From Candidatus Omnitrophota bacterium (lineage in GTDB: Bacteria > Hinthialibacterota > Hinthialibacteria > Hinthialibacterales > JAKPRU01): 5,724 nt of DNA. The notes below the pieces were generated by a model, which saw only the letters and a program-made list of their open reading frames with translations, was not told where the DNA came from and did not search any database. This document shows, piece by piece, positions 1 to 5,724 of the stretch. Position numbers and translations under genes: made by a program. The DNA lies in assembly GCA_029557025.1 (NCBI GenBank), contig JAKPRU010001220.1:1-5724 (forward strand), read 5' to 3'. Position 1 is the stretch's first letter. Every line of letters starts with the position of its first letter.

Positions 1-190
1 CGAGTCGGTACGATTGCAGGGCCGAATAGACCGTGTGGAGGTTTTGCTGACACGCGGCCTTGTCGGCGCGCTCGACAGCCTCAAAATAGTTTGCGCTTAC
101 AATTGCGGAAAGGACACCGATGATCGCGACGACAAGCAGGATTTCGACCAGCGTAAATCCGCCGGTTTTTGAAGAAAGGGACACTGACAT
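1..190 (-). CDS. Type IV prepilin / pseudopilin-like protein, N-terminal part (runs off the left edge)
   Basis: The visible 63 residues begin MSVSLSSKTGG and continue FTLVEILLVVAIIGVLSAI. This is the class III prepilin signal: Gly11 before the cut, Phe12 as first mature residue, Glu at mature position 5, and a hydrophobic helix of about 20 residues. In this family PilD-type peptidase cleaves after the Gly and methylates the Phe; the helix anchors the subunit in the inner membrane before assembly into a type IV pilus or type II secretion pseudopilus. The C-terminal part that would define the subtype (GspG-like, H-X9-DG type, competence pilin) lies outside the window. I prefer the ATG at 188-190 because it gives a normal 11-residue leader. 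In-frame ATGs at 200-202 and 302-304 would give leaders of 15 and 49 residues; an in-frame stop lies four codons upstream of the last. A weak GAGG lies at 203-206. The gene follows a cobalamin riboswitch, so B12 control is likely. Family call is firm; exact role is unknown. Confidence 0.88.
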   Translation of the reverse strand, partial: MSVSLSSKTGGFTLVEILLVVAIIGVLSAIVSANYFEAVERADKAACQQNLHTVYSALQSYRL

Positions 191-294
191 TCTCAGGCGC
201 ATCCTCGTACGCAGGGAACGGAAGATGTGCGAGTGAATGGCGGTGCGATTTGGAACGACAAAGAGCGGTGATATTGCGAGATTCGTTCTGTCAC

Positions 295-314
295 ACCGGA
301 GCATTCTCCTCGGT
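295..314 (-). promoter_or_regulatory. Hairpin enclosing GGAG and an in-frame ATG, possible riboswitch expression platform
   Basis: About 23 nt past the riboswitch, the minus strand reads ACC-GA-GGAG-AATG-CTCC-GGT. GGAG pairs with CTCC across the tetraloop AATG, and ACC pairs with GGT across a two-base bulge. The stem holds a Shine-Dalgarno-like GGAG and the loop holds the ATG at 302-304, which is in frame with the prepilin. There is no U-tract, so this is not a terminator. It could be the switchable element that hides a start site when B12 is bound. Against this, the purine tract is very close to that ATG (one base from GGAG, three from GAGG), and use of that start would give an unusually long 49-residue prepilin leader. 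Confidence 0.4.
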
Positions 315-336
315 CAGCTTCCAGGTTCCCGGGGTG

Positions 337-519
337 ATCGGAGGGCAGGTTTCCTGGCTTCCGGGTCGTCTCCTCATCGTGCATTCGCCCGATAAGGGTT
401 CCTACTTCCTCGCCTTCTCATCTCCTTGAAAGGGAGACAATGGCGATTGAGGTTTCGTTCCCGGTTACAGTGGCGGGACCGCGCCGGACTCGTACCGGCT
501 TCCCTGTTAACCCACCGAT
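337..519 (-). promoter_or_regulatory. Cobalamin (B12) riboswitch in the leader of the prepilin gene
   Basis: Read on the minus strand, the conserved core appears in the right order. A helix P1 arm ATCGG (515-519) pairs with CCGAT (337-341). GGGAAGCCGGT leads into a CCGG-containing hairpin (about 479-504), followed by CCGCCACTGTAA (465-476). GCCATTG (438-444) and GAAGGC (412-417) enclose a TCTCC/GGAGA hairpin (421-437). Finally GACGACCCGGAA runs directly into the B12 box GCCAGGAAACCTGCC (344-358). The roughly 183-nt length fits the family (Rfam RF00174), and the internal hairpin between GCCATTG and GAAGGC suggests the larger, adenosylcobalamin-type class. In known cases, bound cobalamin sequesters the ribosome site or triggers termination, lowering expression of B12 uptake or synthesis genes. 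Here the next gene is a prepilin, 147 nt downstream by the favoured start or 33 nt by the furthest one. No terminator with a U-tract is visible between riboswitch and gene, which favours translational control. Confidence 0.95.
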
Positions 520-878
520 GAAAGATAGGATAAGACGGTCTGGGTGGAATTGCCAGTGACCCATAAACGAATTGGCTTGACAGGCTGCCGGGGAAGATTG
601 ATGGCCTAGGAAAAAGTCCCATCCGTCAGGTCTGTTTGCACGAAGACACAGGTAACACCTGTTCGAGGACCTGGGTAACACATTTTTCATCCTGGCGACA
701 GGGAATTCGGTTTGTTTCTGTTCTTCTCTGTCCGGAGAATCCAAGTATACTGGTGCTTGCTCGCCGGGAGATAAGGCTCCGCTGGAAAGCGACCCGAGCG
801 CCGAGGCGGGCAGCCGTACGGTTCGTTCATCTGCAGGCGGTAGAGCCTTTCGATCTGTGAATATCGGCCCACTCCATC
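520..878. other. Intergenic region between the riboswitch and the divergent radical SAM gene
   Basis: I see no convincing gene here. Reading frames that cross it on the minus strand overlap the riboswitch or are mirror images of the radical SAM gene. It must hold the promoter for the riboswitch transcript (minus) and probably one for the radical SAM gene (plus), but neither is clear. On the plus strand, TATACT (746-751) resembles a -10 box with only poor -35 candidates upstream. A consensus TTGACA (577-582) lacks a matching -10. On the minus strand, TATCCT lies just ahead of the riboswitch with a poor -35 (TGGCAA, 17-bp spacing). The small dyad at 648-662 is listed separately. Confidence 0.5.
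648..662. repeat. Perfect 6-3-6 inverted repeat, possible operator
   Basis: ACAGGT-AAC-ACCTGT is a perfect dyad with a three-base centre. The octamer GGTAACAC inside it (651-658) recurs at 674-681, 23 bases further on. It lies between the riboswitch and the radical SAM gene, where a transcription factor could act on either divergent promoter. Perfect 6-bp dyads occur by chance, and no known operator was recognised. Confidence 0.25.
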
Positions 879-2363
879 ATGCGTGTTCTTTTTCTGAATC
901 CTCCGTTTTTGCCCCGCTACTCGCGCAGCCAGAGAAGTCCCGGCGTAATTCGTTCCGGCACACTGTATTACCCGATCTGGCTGGCGTATGCGACCGGCAT
1001 GGTCGAACGGGAGGGATTCGAAACCAAGCTCGTGGATTGTCCCGCCACTGGTATGGATGATGAGGCCGTTTTTCGTCTCGTGCGGTCCTGGGAACCACAA
1101 CTTGTTTTCATAGACACCAGCACCCCCAGCGCCGAAAGCGATCTCGCGCTTGCCCAAACCATCCAGCGGCAATTCCCGGAAACCTGGGTTTTCCCCGTCG
1201 GGACTCATGTCACCGCTACTTATGAGGAAACCCTCCGAATGTACCCGGATCTCCGAGGAGTCTGTCTGGGTGAATACGATGAAACCGTGGTGGATATTTG
1301 CCGACGTAAAGAACGCGGGGAAGAGGCCATCGGCGTACCCGGCACAGCAATCGTCAAGCACTCTTCCCAGCCCCTCCCCAGTCTTGGGAAGAGCGATTCG
1401 GACACAGAGGGGGCTGATCTGGCAGTGCAAGCGAGGGACAAAATAAAGGACCTTGACTCACTTCCCTGGGTCAGCCAAGTCTACAAAAAACACTTGCATA
1501 TCGAGGATTACTTCTATTCGATCACCCGCCATCCGGTTGTCACCATCATCACCGGCCGGGGATGTCCTTTCCACTGCCTGTTCTGCCTGTATCCCCAAGT
1601 GATGCACGGTCATCAGTACCGGACCCGCAGCCCGCAGTCCGTTGCGGGCGAATTTGAGTATATCCGGCGTGAGATCCCCTCTGTCCGCGAGGTGTTTATC
1701 GAGGATGACACTTTCACTGTGGACAAGGAACGGACATGGGCCATCTGCGAGGAACTCATCCGCTCCGGAAACCGTCTTCCCTGGACCGCCAATGCTCGAA
1801 CCGATGTTGACCTAGAAACTCTATCTCTAATGAAACGAGGAGGTTGTCGATTGCTCTGTGTCGGGTTTGAAAGCGCGGATAACGAGGTGCTAAAAGGGAT
1901 GCGCAAGGGGCAAAACTCGGACCGTGGAATTCGCTTCCGGGAGGATGCCCGCCGCGCGGGAATTATGATTCACGGCTGCTTCCTTCTCGGTGGACCGGGC
2001 GAAACACGCGAAAGCCTCGAAACCACATTTCAGTATGCCAAGAGACTCTCGTGCAATACCGCGCAGTTTTTCCCCATCATGGTTTACCCCGGAACGGCCG
2101 CCTACCAATGGGCAAAGGAGAACAACTACCTCCACACATCCGGTTATCGCGATTGGCTGACCGAAACCGGGCAGCACCGATGCCTGATTGATACCCCGGA
2201 GCTCTCTGCCAATGAACTGATGCAATTCTGCGATGAAGCCAGGCGGCGATATTACCTGACTCCCCGGTATTGCCTCCGCATGTTGCAGACTCTGATTCGC
2301 CATCCGGGCGATACCAAGCGGGTATTCATGGCCTTTCGACGATTTGCCCGCCATCTTTTTTGA
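879..2363 (+). CDS. B12-binding-domain radical SAM protein, HpnJ-like
   Basis: A complete 494-residue protein. Residues 1-145 look like the cobalamin-binding Rossmann-type domain of class B radical SAM enzymes: MRVLFLNPPF start, YYPIWLAYATGMVEREGF, and LVDCPATG at 51-58. The radical SAM barrel begins about residue 215; GRGCPFHCLFC supplies the CxxxCxxC iron-sulfur cysteines C229, C233 and C236. Further family signatures are YRTRSPQSV (247-255), FIEDDTF (273-279), CVGFES (327-332) and LLGGPGET (369-376). The segment FCLYPQVMHGHQYRTRSP resembles the hopanoid-associated HpnJ family, which I know only as a family label. No hopanoid gene is visible nearby, so the substrate is unknown; methylation or a ring/carbon-skeleton change on a lipid or natural product is possible. 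The canonical DxHxxG cobalamin-ligand His is absent, with C54 in its place. The start is the first ATG after an in-frame TGA (858-860) and fits the family's N-terminus, but it has no Shine-Dalgarno. It is transcribed away from the B12 riboswitch. Confidence 0.92.
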   Translation: MRVLFLNPPFLPRYSRSQRSPGVIRSGTLYYPIWLAYATGMVEREGFETKLVDCPATGMDDEAVFRLVRSWEPQLVFIDTSTPSAESDLALAQTIQRQFPETWVFPVGTHVTATYEETLRMYPDLRGVCLGEYDETVVDICRRKERGEEAIGVPGTAIVKHSSQPLPSLGKSDSDTEGADLAVQARDKIKDLDSLPWVSQVYKKHLHIEDYFYSITRHPVVTIITGRGCPFHCLFCLYPQVMHGHQYRTRSPQSVAGEFEYIRREIPSVREVFIEDDTFTVDKERTWAICEELIRSGNRLPWTANARTDVDLETLSLMKRGGCRLLCVGFESADNEVLKGMRKGQNSDRGIRFREDARRAGIMIHGCFLLGGPGETRESLETTFQYAKRLSCNTAQFFPIMVYPGTAAYQWAKENNYLHTSGYRDWLTETGQHRCLIDTPELSANELMQFCDEARRRYYLTPRYCLRMLQTLIRHPGDTKRVFMAFRRFARHLF

Positions 2364-2380
2364 TCATTCGTATGATTTTT
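2362..2380 (+). terminator. Weak possible intrinsic terminator after the radical SAM gene
   Basis: ATCAT-TCGT-ATGAT followed by TTTT overlaps the stop codon. The stem is only five A/T-rich pairs, plus one G-U pair, so it would be a poor terminator. It is listed because the next gene has its own promoter and nothing else separates the two units. Confidence 0.25.
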
Positions 2381-2394
2381 GTTCAATTTCCTGC

Positions 2395-2423
2395 TTCTCA
2401 AGGGGTCTGTTCTGGTCTATAAT
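2395..2423 (+). promoter_or_regulatory. Sigma-70-type promoter for the beta-helix gene
   Basis: A perfect -10 TATAAT (2418-2423) has a 4/6-match -35 TTCTCA (2395-2400) at the optimal 17-bp spacing. It lies 60 bases before the ATG in a 120-bp intergenic gap. A second -10-like TATACT at 2449-2454 has no good -35 at proper spacing. This points to independent transcription of the beta-helix gene. Confidence 0.65.
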
Positions 2424-2483
2424 TGCGCAAAGGGCCGCATTGGACGGCTATACTATAGAGTGACTGGAAAGGAGTAATCGGAC

Positions 2484-3941
2484 ATGATGCGCACGTTCGT
2501 TGTTGCGGTGGCTGTGGCCGTGATCGTCTCAACGGCCATGGGAGCCACGGTCACGGTGAAGAAAGATGGCACAGGAACTGTCGCCAGCGTGGCGATGGCA
2601 TTGGGATCGATCAAAAATGGGGACACGATTATCATCGGCGATAGCGCCACCTACGATGAGGATATCACCGCAGGCGCAGCGGCGGGCTTGGCGGCCTCAT
2701 TTACGCTGCGGGCTGCCGAAGGGCAGACTCCAACGATTCGGGCCAAGAACAACATGGAACGTGTTGGAGCCTTGGGAATCCCAGGGATCGACTATATGGG
2801 AGCCTTATTTTTCGGTTGTCAGGGGGTTCTCATCGAAGGAATCACTTTTGAGAATCCCACCACGGCCTTAAATGCGGGGGGACTCAGCGCCATTGTGAGC
2901 CTATTCGATTGCAGCAGTGTTACTGTTCGGAATTGCACCATTCGAGGAGCCGGTGGCGCAGGAACTGGGTATCCTGGAGATAACCTCAGCATCATTACAG
3001 CAGGCGTACAGACCGCTCTCACAGGTGTGCTGATTGAGAATTGCCTTGTCGAACTGGCGAACTATGGCCCCACGGTCGCCAAGCTTCAGAACGGAACCCC
3101 GACGGATCCATCCGTTACCATCCGGAACTGCACTATCCAAAACTGCGAGGAGACCGGTATCGAGGTCGATGACGCAGCTTACCCGAACAGCTCCGATGCC
3201 ACCGTTGCCAAAGGTCCGGGCAACTTGTTTGAGAACAACACCATCATCAATTGCAACGGCGGCATTCAGCTCGGGGGCGGATACAATGTGGTCAGGAATT
3301 GTACTGTTCTGGGATGCCGAGGTGATGGGTTTAATGTGGATATGGATGGAACGCGCGGCACACGGCCCATCATTGGAACGGTCGAAAACTCCGTGTTTAT
3401 CGGCAGCGAGGGTCAAGGCATGGAGATTGAAGAGGGGGAAATCACGATGACGGGGTGTATCGCGGCCGGCAGCAACGGGGAGGGTCTCTGGCTGCACGAC
3501 AGCGGCGAGGAAACTGCGGTCAGCGTGGACCACTGCGACTTCTACCGGAATGTCCTGACAGGCAACCTGCCTTACGAAGTCCGCGTGGATGTCGGCGCCA
3601 CAGCGGGACTGGCGTTGACCATGACTAACACGAATGTTGTCGGCGACAGCGGACTGTACAACGGGAATATCAACGATCCCACGCATTATGAACCAAATGC
3701 CCTGACCGCAAACTACTGTAATGTCTTTGTTGTCAGTGAGCCATTCACGAATGTTACGGGTTCAAACAACCTGCAAGTGGACCCGAAGTTCGTGAATCCG
3801 AGCGGCGATTTTGGGACGTTCACACGGGACGGATTTAAACTGGCAGCCGATTCGCCGGTCAGAACAGCGGGACAAGGAGGGACCTATATCGGTTCCCAAG
3901 GACCGATGGGAACGGCAATCGACGAATGGTCGGTTTACTGA
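2484..3941 (+). CDS. Secreted right-handed parallel beta-helix repeat protein
   Basis: A complete 485-residue protein. The N-terminus MMRTFVVAVAVAVIVSTAMG is a Sec signal peptide, with likely cleavage after G20 (A-M-G). The body carries degenerate beta-helix coils: VLIEGITFENPT (115-126), VTVRNCTIRGAG (146-157), VLIENCLVELAN (182-193), VTIRNCTIQNCEETGIEV (211-228), NLFENNTIINCNGGIQL (247-263), YNVVRNCTVLGCRGDGFNV (267-285) and VSVDHCDFYRN (346-356). The end, DPKFVNPSGDF...FKLAADSPVRTAG (433-463), is the closing motif common in pectin-lyase-fold proteins of the DUF1565/NosD-like type. The fold suggests binding or cleavage of polysaccharide outside the cytoplasm, but no catalytic residues can be assigned. 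I see no C-terminal anchor (no LPXTG, PEP-CTERM or membrane helix), so it is probably periplasmic or released. AAAGGAG (2468-2474) lies 9 bases before the ATG; a second ATG follows immediately in frame. It has its own promoter and a strong terminator, so is probably monocistronic. Confidence 0.9.
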   Translation: MMRTFVVAVAVAVIVSTAMGATVTVKKDGTGTVASVAMALGSIKNGDTIIIGDSATYDEDITAGAAAGLAASFTLRAAEGQTPTIRAKNNMERVGALGIPGIDYMGALFFGCQGVLIEGITFENPTTALNAGGLSAIVSLFDCSSVTVRNCTIRGAGGAGTGYPGDNLSIITAGVQTALTGVLIENCLVELANYGPTVAKLQNGTPTDPSVTIRNCTIQNCEETGIEVDDAAYPNSSDATVAKGPGNLFENNTIINCNGGIQLGGGYNVVRNCTVLGCRGDGFNVDMDGTRGTRPIIGTVENSVFIGSEGQGMEIEEGEITMTGCIAAGSNGEGLWLHDSGEETAVSVDHCDFYRNVLTGNLPYEVRVDVGATAGLALTMTNTNVVGDSGLYNGNINDPTHYEPNALTANYCNVFVVSEPFTNVTGSNNLQVDPKFVNPSGDFGTFTRDGFKLAADSPVRTAGQGGTYIGSQGPMGTAIDEWSVY

Positions 3942-3962
3942 GAATCTCGAATGATCCTTGCA

Positions 3963-3995
3963 ACGGGCCTGGCGCCCTCTGCCAGGCCCGTTTTT
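3963..3995 (+). terminator. Strong intrinsic terminator of the beta-helix gene
   Basis: An 11-bp perfect G/C-rich stem, ACGGGCCTGGC (3963-3973) with GCCAGGCCCGT (3981-3991), has a 7-nt loop and runs into TTTTT. It begins 21 bases after the beta-helix stop codon. There is no T-tract on the other strand, so it works for plus-strand transcription only. Confidence 0.95.
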
Positions 3996-4329
3996 ATTCT
4001 GAACGTTTATTGCTCACAGTCCGATCGGAAATTGACCCATCTAAGAGAATCTATAGCCTATTCCAGACGTCAACCCACAGCCGGAATGATAATAATACAG
4101 ATAAAAATAGATTTTTCAGAAAAAACGACTTGAAATAGATCAAGATGACAGGTAAGACATCGCGGGGGCGGGTCAAAAACTAAACAGACAAACGCGTCAG
4201 TTTCCAAGCGGATCTAACAAGGGGGACAGCACAGGTTCACCGGAAGAGAGCGGGAGAAAAAAGGCAACATGGGCTTCCAGTTTGTAATACCAAAGAAGAT
4301 CCCTGCGAATGCAATGCAGAGGCTAGCCG
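3996..4329. other. Geneless region between the convergent beta-helix and dnaE genes
   Basis: No convincing gene is seen. It begins after the beta-helix terminator and ends at the dnaE stop codon. It contains an A/T-rich patch (about 4086-4140) with the short inverted repeat AAAAAT-AG-ATTTTT (4103-4116), which is too weak to call the dnaE terminator. A possible plus-strand promoter has TTGAAA (4130-4135), a 17-bp spacer and a poor -10 TAAGAC (4153-4158). A purine-rich stretch lies at about 4240-4266. I found no obvious U-tract hairpin ending the dnaE transcript here. Confidence 0.5.
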
Positions 4330-5724
4330 TTAATTGCTTCGTAGCCTCCGGCTGCCGTTTCGCCCGTTACCGTATCCGTTCCCGCTACTCGAAGCGGGGC
4401 TTTTTTTGCCGAACCAGACCGATTCTTCATCCAGAAGAAGTTCCACCGATTCTTGCAAATCCGGGCCGGGATTCACATGGAAACTCTGCTCGACCTCGTA
4501 GAGGACCTCGCCCATACCCGGAATCACAATATGAAGCGTTACCGGAATGCGTCCCGGATGCTGCTGCAAAATTTCGCCGAGAGATTTCAGCCGATGATCG
4601 TCCATCCCGGATGCCTGCATCCGAATATGTACCCGCGCAATATACTGCGACCATGCTTCCTCCAGGGTACACAGCGTATCAGCCCGTACCGAAACCTGGT
4701 CTCCCCGTCGCTCGCCTCTTCCGGAAACGACTACAATACGCTCCTCGGCGATCAGATGCCCTTTCGCCTCCAGGACTTTCGGCATCACGGCTACCTCGAC
4801 GGTTCCCGTCAGATCTTCCAGGGTCAGAATGGCGAATCGGTCGCCGCTCGCTTTCGCCGTGCGACGCTTAACCTCTACAATAATTCCCGCAACACGTACC
4901 GCATCCAGGCTCGCACTCTCATCGCTGAGCTCTTCTGCACTGACTGTAGAAAACAGGTTCAATTCACTCTCGTATTCAGCCAGCGGGTGGCCGGTAATGT
5001 AGTTGCCCAACAGGAGTTTTTCATACCGCAGCAACTCATCACCCGGCAGTTCCGGCAGTTCTTTTAGTTCTTCTTCTTTTGTTTCTTCTTCGTCCATATC
5101 GCCGAACAGGGAAATTTGTCCGGCGGCACGATCACGCGCTTCCCCCTGGGCGCGCTCCAACACATCCGGCAATGCCGTCAGAAGCGTATTTCGTGTATGT
5201 CCCAGGCTGTCGAATGCGCCCGCGCGGATCATCGACTCCACAACGCCGCGATTGATGGCCCCCGGCTCCGCGCGGATACAGAAATCCTCCAGGGACCGAT
5301 ACGGCCCCTTTCGTTCGCGCTCCCGGATCATGCACTTGACCGCACCCGCGCCGACATTCTTGATGGCCGCAAGACCGAAACGAATCCCGGTAGAGGTAAT
5401 GGAAAAATCCTCGCCGGACTGGTTGATATCCGGCGGAAGAATCTCGATCGCCATTTCCTTGGAATCTTTGCGGTACTTGTTGATCTGGGTTGTATTGCCC
5501 ATATCCGCCGTCATCAGCGCAGCGAGAAATTCTTTCGGGTAATGCGCTTTCAGCCAGGCGGTTCGATACGTAATAATAGCGTAGGCGGCGCTGTGGGATT
5601 TATTGAACCCGTATCCCGCGAAATGATGAATCAGGTCCCACAATTTGGATGCCGTTTCACGGGGAACATTGTTCTTTACCGCGCCTTCCAGGAAAAGGTT
5701 CTTTTGCTCGTTGAGCAGTTCCAG
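4330..5724 (-). CDS. dnaE: DNA polymerase III alpha subunit, C-terminal part (runs off the right edge)
   Basis: The last 464 residues of the replicative polymerase catalytic subunit are open from the window edge to the TAA at 4330-4332; the true start lies beyond 5724. Visible in order (counting from the edge): the highly conserved GYGFNKSHSAAYA (37-49) and TAWLKAHYPKEF (55-66) of the finger region; the helix-hairpin-helix DNA-binding segment around IRFGLAAIKNVGAGAV (114-129); a GQISLFGD segment (202-209) whose QISLF matches the internal beta-clamp-binding motif; GNYITGHPL (240-248); and an OB-fold from about 276 to 352 (VRVAGIIVEVKRR, LEDLTGTVEVAVMP). After this comes the DnaE1-type end with HPGRIPVTL and FHVNPGPDL. 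The PHP domain and the catalytic aspartates are outside the window. The tail (440-464) is a Ser/Gly/Asn-rich, basic extension. An acidic linker (about 210-229) appears as a pyrimidine-rich tract near 5060-5096 on the plus strand. No intact partner gene is nearby. Confidence 0.97.
   Translation of the reverse strand: MELLNEQKNLFLEGAVKNNVPRETASKLWDLIHHFAGYGFNKSHSAAYAIITYRTAWLKAHYPKEFLAALMTADMGNTTQINKYRKDSKEMAIEILPPDINQSGEDFSITSTGIRFGLAAIKNVGAGAVKCMIRERERKGPYRSLEDFCIRAEPGAINRGVVESMIRAGAFDSLGHTRNTLLTALPDVLERAQGEARDRAAGQISLFGDMDEEETKEEELKELPELPGDELLRYEKLLLGNYITGHPLAEYESELNLFSTVSAEELSDESASLDAVRVAGIIVEVKRRTAKASGDRFAILTLEDLTGTVEVAVMPKVLEAKGHLIAEERIVVVSGRGERRGDQVSVRADTLCTLEEAWSQYIARVHIRMQASGMDDHRLKSLGEILQQHPGRIPVTLHIVIPGMGEVLYEVEQSFHVNPGPDLQESVELLLDEESVWFGKKSPASSSGNGYGNGRNGSRRLRSN
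4381..4407 (+). terminator. Intrinsic-terminator-like hairpin on the plus strand inside the dnaE 3' end
   Basis: CCCGCT (4381-4386) pairs with AGCGGG (4393-4398) over a six-base loop, followed by GC and seven T residues. It is oriented to stop plus-strand transcription, that is, antisense to dnaE. The bases also encode Lys-Lys-Ser-Pro-Ala-Ser-Ser-Ser-Gly of the dnaE tail, so the match may be coincidental. It could stop read-through from the convergent side or end an antisense RNA. Confidence 0.4.

Noticed and set aside
193..384. A 63-codon minus-strand open frame between riboswitch and prepilin.
   Set aside because: It starts within the riboswitch 3' domain and reads through the B12 box in a different frame from the prepilin; no protein signature.
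577..605. Consensus -35 TTGACA on the plus strand.
   Set aside because: At 16-18 bp spacing there is no acceptable -10, and the radical SAM start is about 300 bases away.
655..680. A TTCGA sequence that recalls a tRNA T-loop.
   Set aside because: The flanking bases do not form a T-stem and no acceptor, D or anticodon arms can be found.
418..744. A 108-codon open frame on the minus strand upstream of the prepilin.
   Set aside because: Its second half is the 5' half of the cobalamin riboswitch, its product has no recognisable features, and riboswitch conservation explains the sequence better.
687..1430. A 247-codon minus-strand open frame.
   Set aside because: It is mostly opposite the radical SAM gene, whose product has clear family motifs; the antisense product has none.
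2901..3686. A 261-codon minus-strand open frame.
   Set aside because: It lies entirely opposite the beta-helix coding sequence and shows no recognisable domain.
3926..4138. Short plus-strand open frames starting at the end of the beta-helix gene.
   Set aside because: They run straight through the strong intrinsic terminator at 3963-3995 and show no protein signature.
4344..4380. AGCCTCCGGCTG and nearby bases on the plus strand recall part of a GEMM (cyclic di-GMP) riboswitch.
   Set aside because: The other conserved parts are missing and the bases are the Gly/Asn/Arg codons of the dnaE tail on the opposite strand.
4269..4871. A 200-codon plus-strand open frame across the dnaE end.
   Set aside because: It is antisense to dnaE, Arg/Pro-rich as expected of a shadow frame, and crosses the plus-strand terminator-like hairpin at 4381-4407.

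Overview
The window looks like chromosomal DNA from a bacterium of moderately high G+C content. It holds four protein genes and one clear RNA element. The mix is a short-leader prepilin, a cobalamin-domain radical SAM enzyme resembling HpnJ, a secreted beta-helix protein with a 'DPKFVNP...SPVRTAG' end, and a DnaE1-type polymerase. This would fit an uncultivated lineage near the Planctomycetes/Verrucomicrobia group or candidate phyla such as Hydrogenedentota or Sumerlaeota. That placement is an impression from gene content only; no marker gene fixes the taxon.

Layout. Positions 1-190 (minus) are the 5' end of a type IV pilin/pseudopilin-like gene that runs off the left edge. Its leader contains a well-conserved cobalamin (B12) riboswitch at about 337-519 (minus), followed by a small hairpin (295-314) that encloses a purine-rich GGAG and an in-frame ATG. 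The rest of the intergenic region up to 878 has no gene; it holds a small perfect dyad, a repeated octamer and a lone -10-like hexamer. Divergently, 879-2363 (plus) encodes a complete B12-binding-type radical SAM protein. At 2484-3941 (plus) lies a complete secreted right-handed beta-helix protein with its own good promoter (2395-2423), Shine-Dalgarno site and strong intrinsic terminator (3963-3995), so it is probably monocistronic. After a geneless stretch (3996-4329), 4330-5724 (minus) is the C-terminal 464 residues of the replicative DNA polymerase III alpha subunit, converging on the beta-helix gene and running off the right edge.

How they work together. The genes do not form one pathway. 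The notable link is B12. A riboswitch that normally represses B12 synthesis or uptake genes sits in front of a prepilin gene, and the neighbour reading the other way belongs to a B12-associated enzyme family. The riboswitch is on the minus strand and cannot act in cis on the radical SAM gene. The strongest lead is therefore that the pilin-like protein, or an operon it heads to the left of this window, is B12-controlled and may serve cobalamin acquisition or a B12-sparing function.
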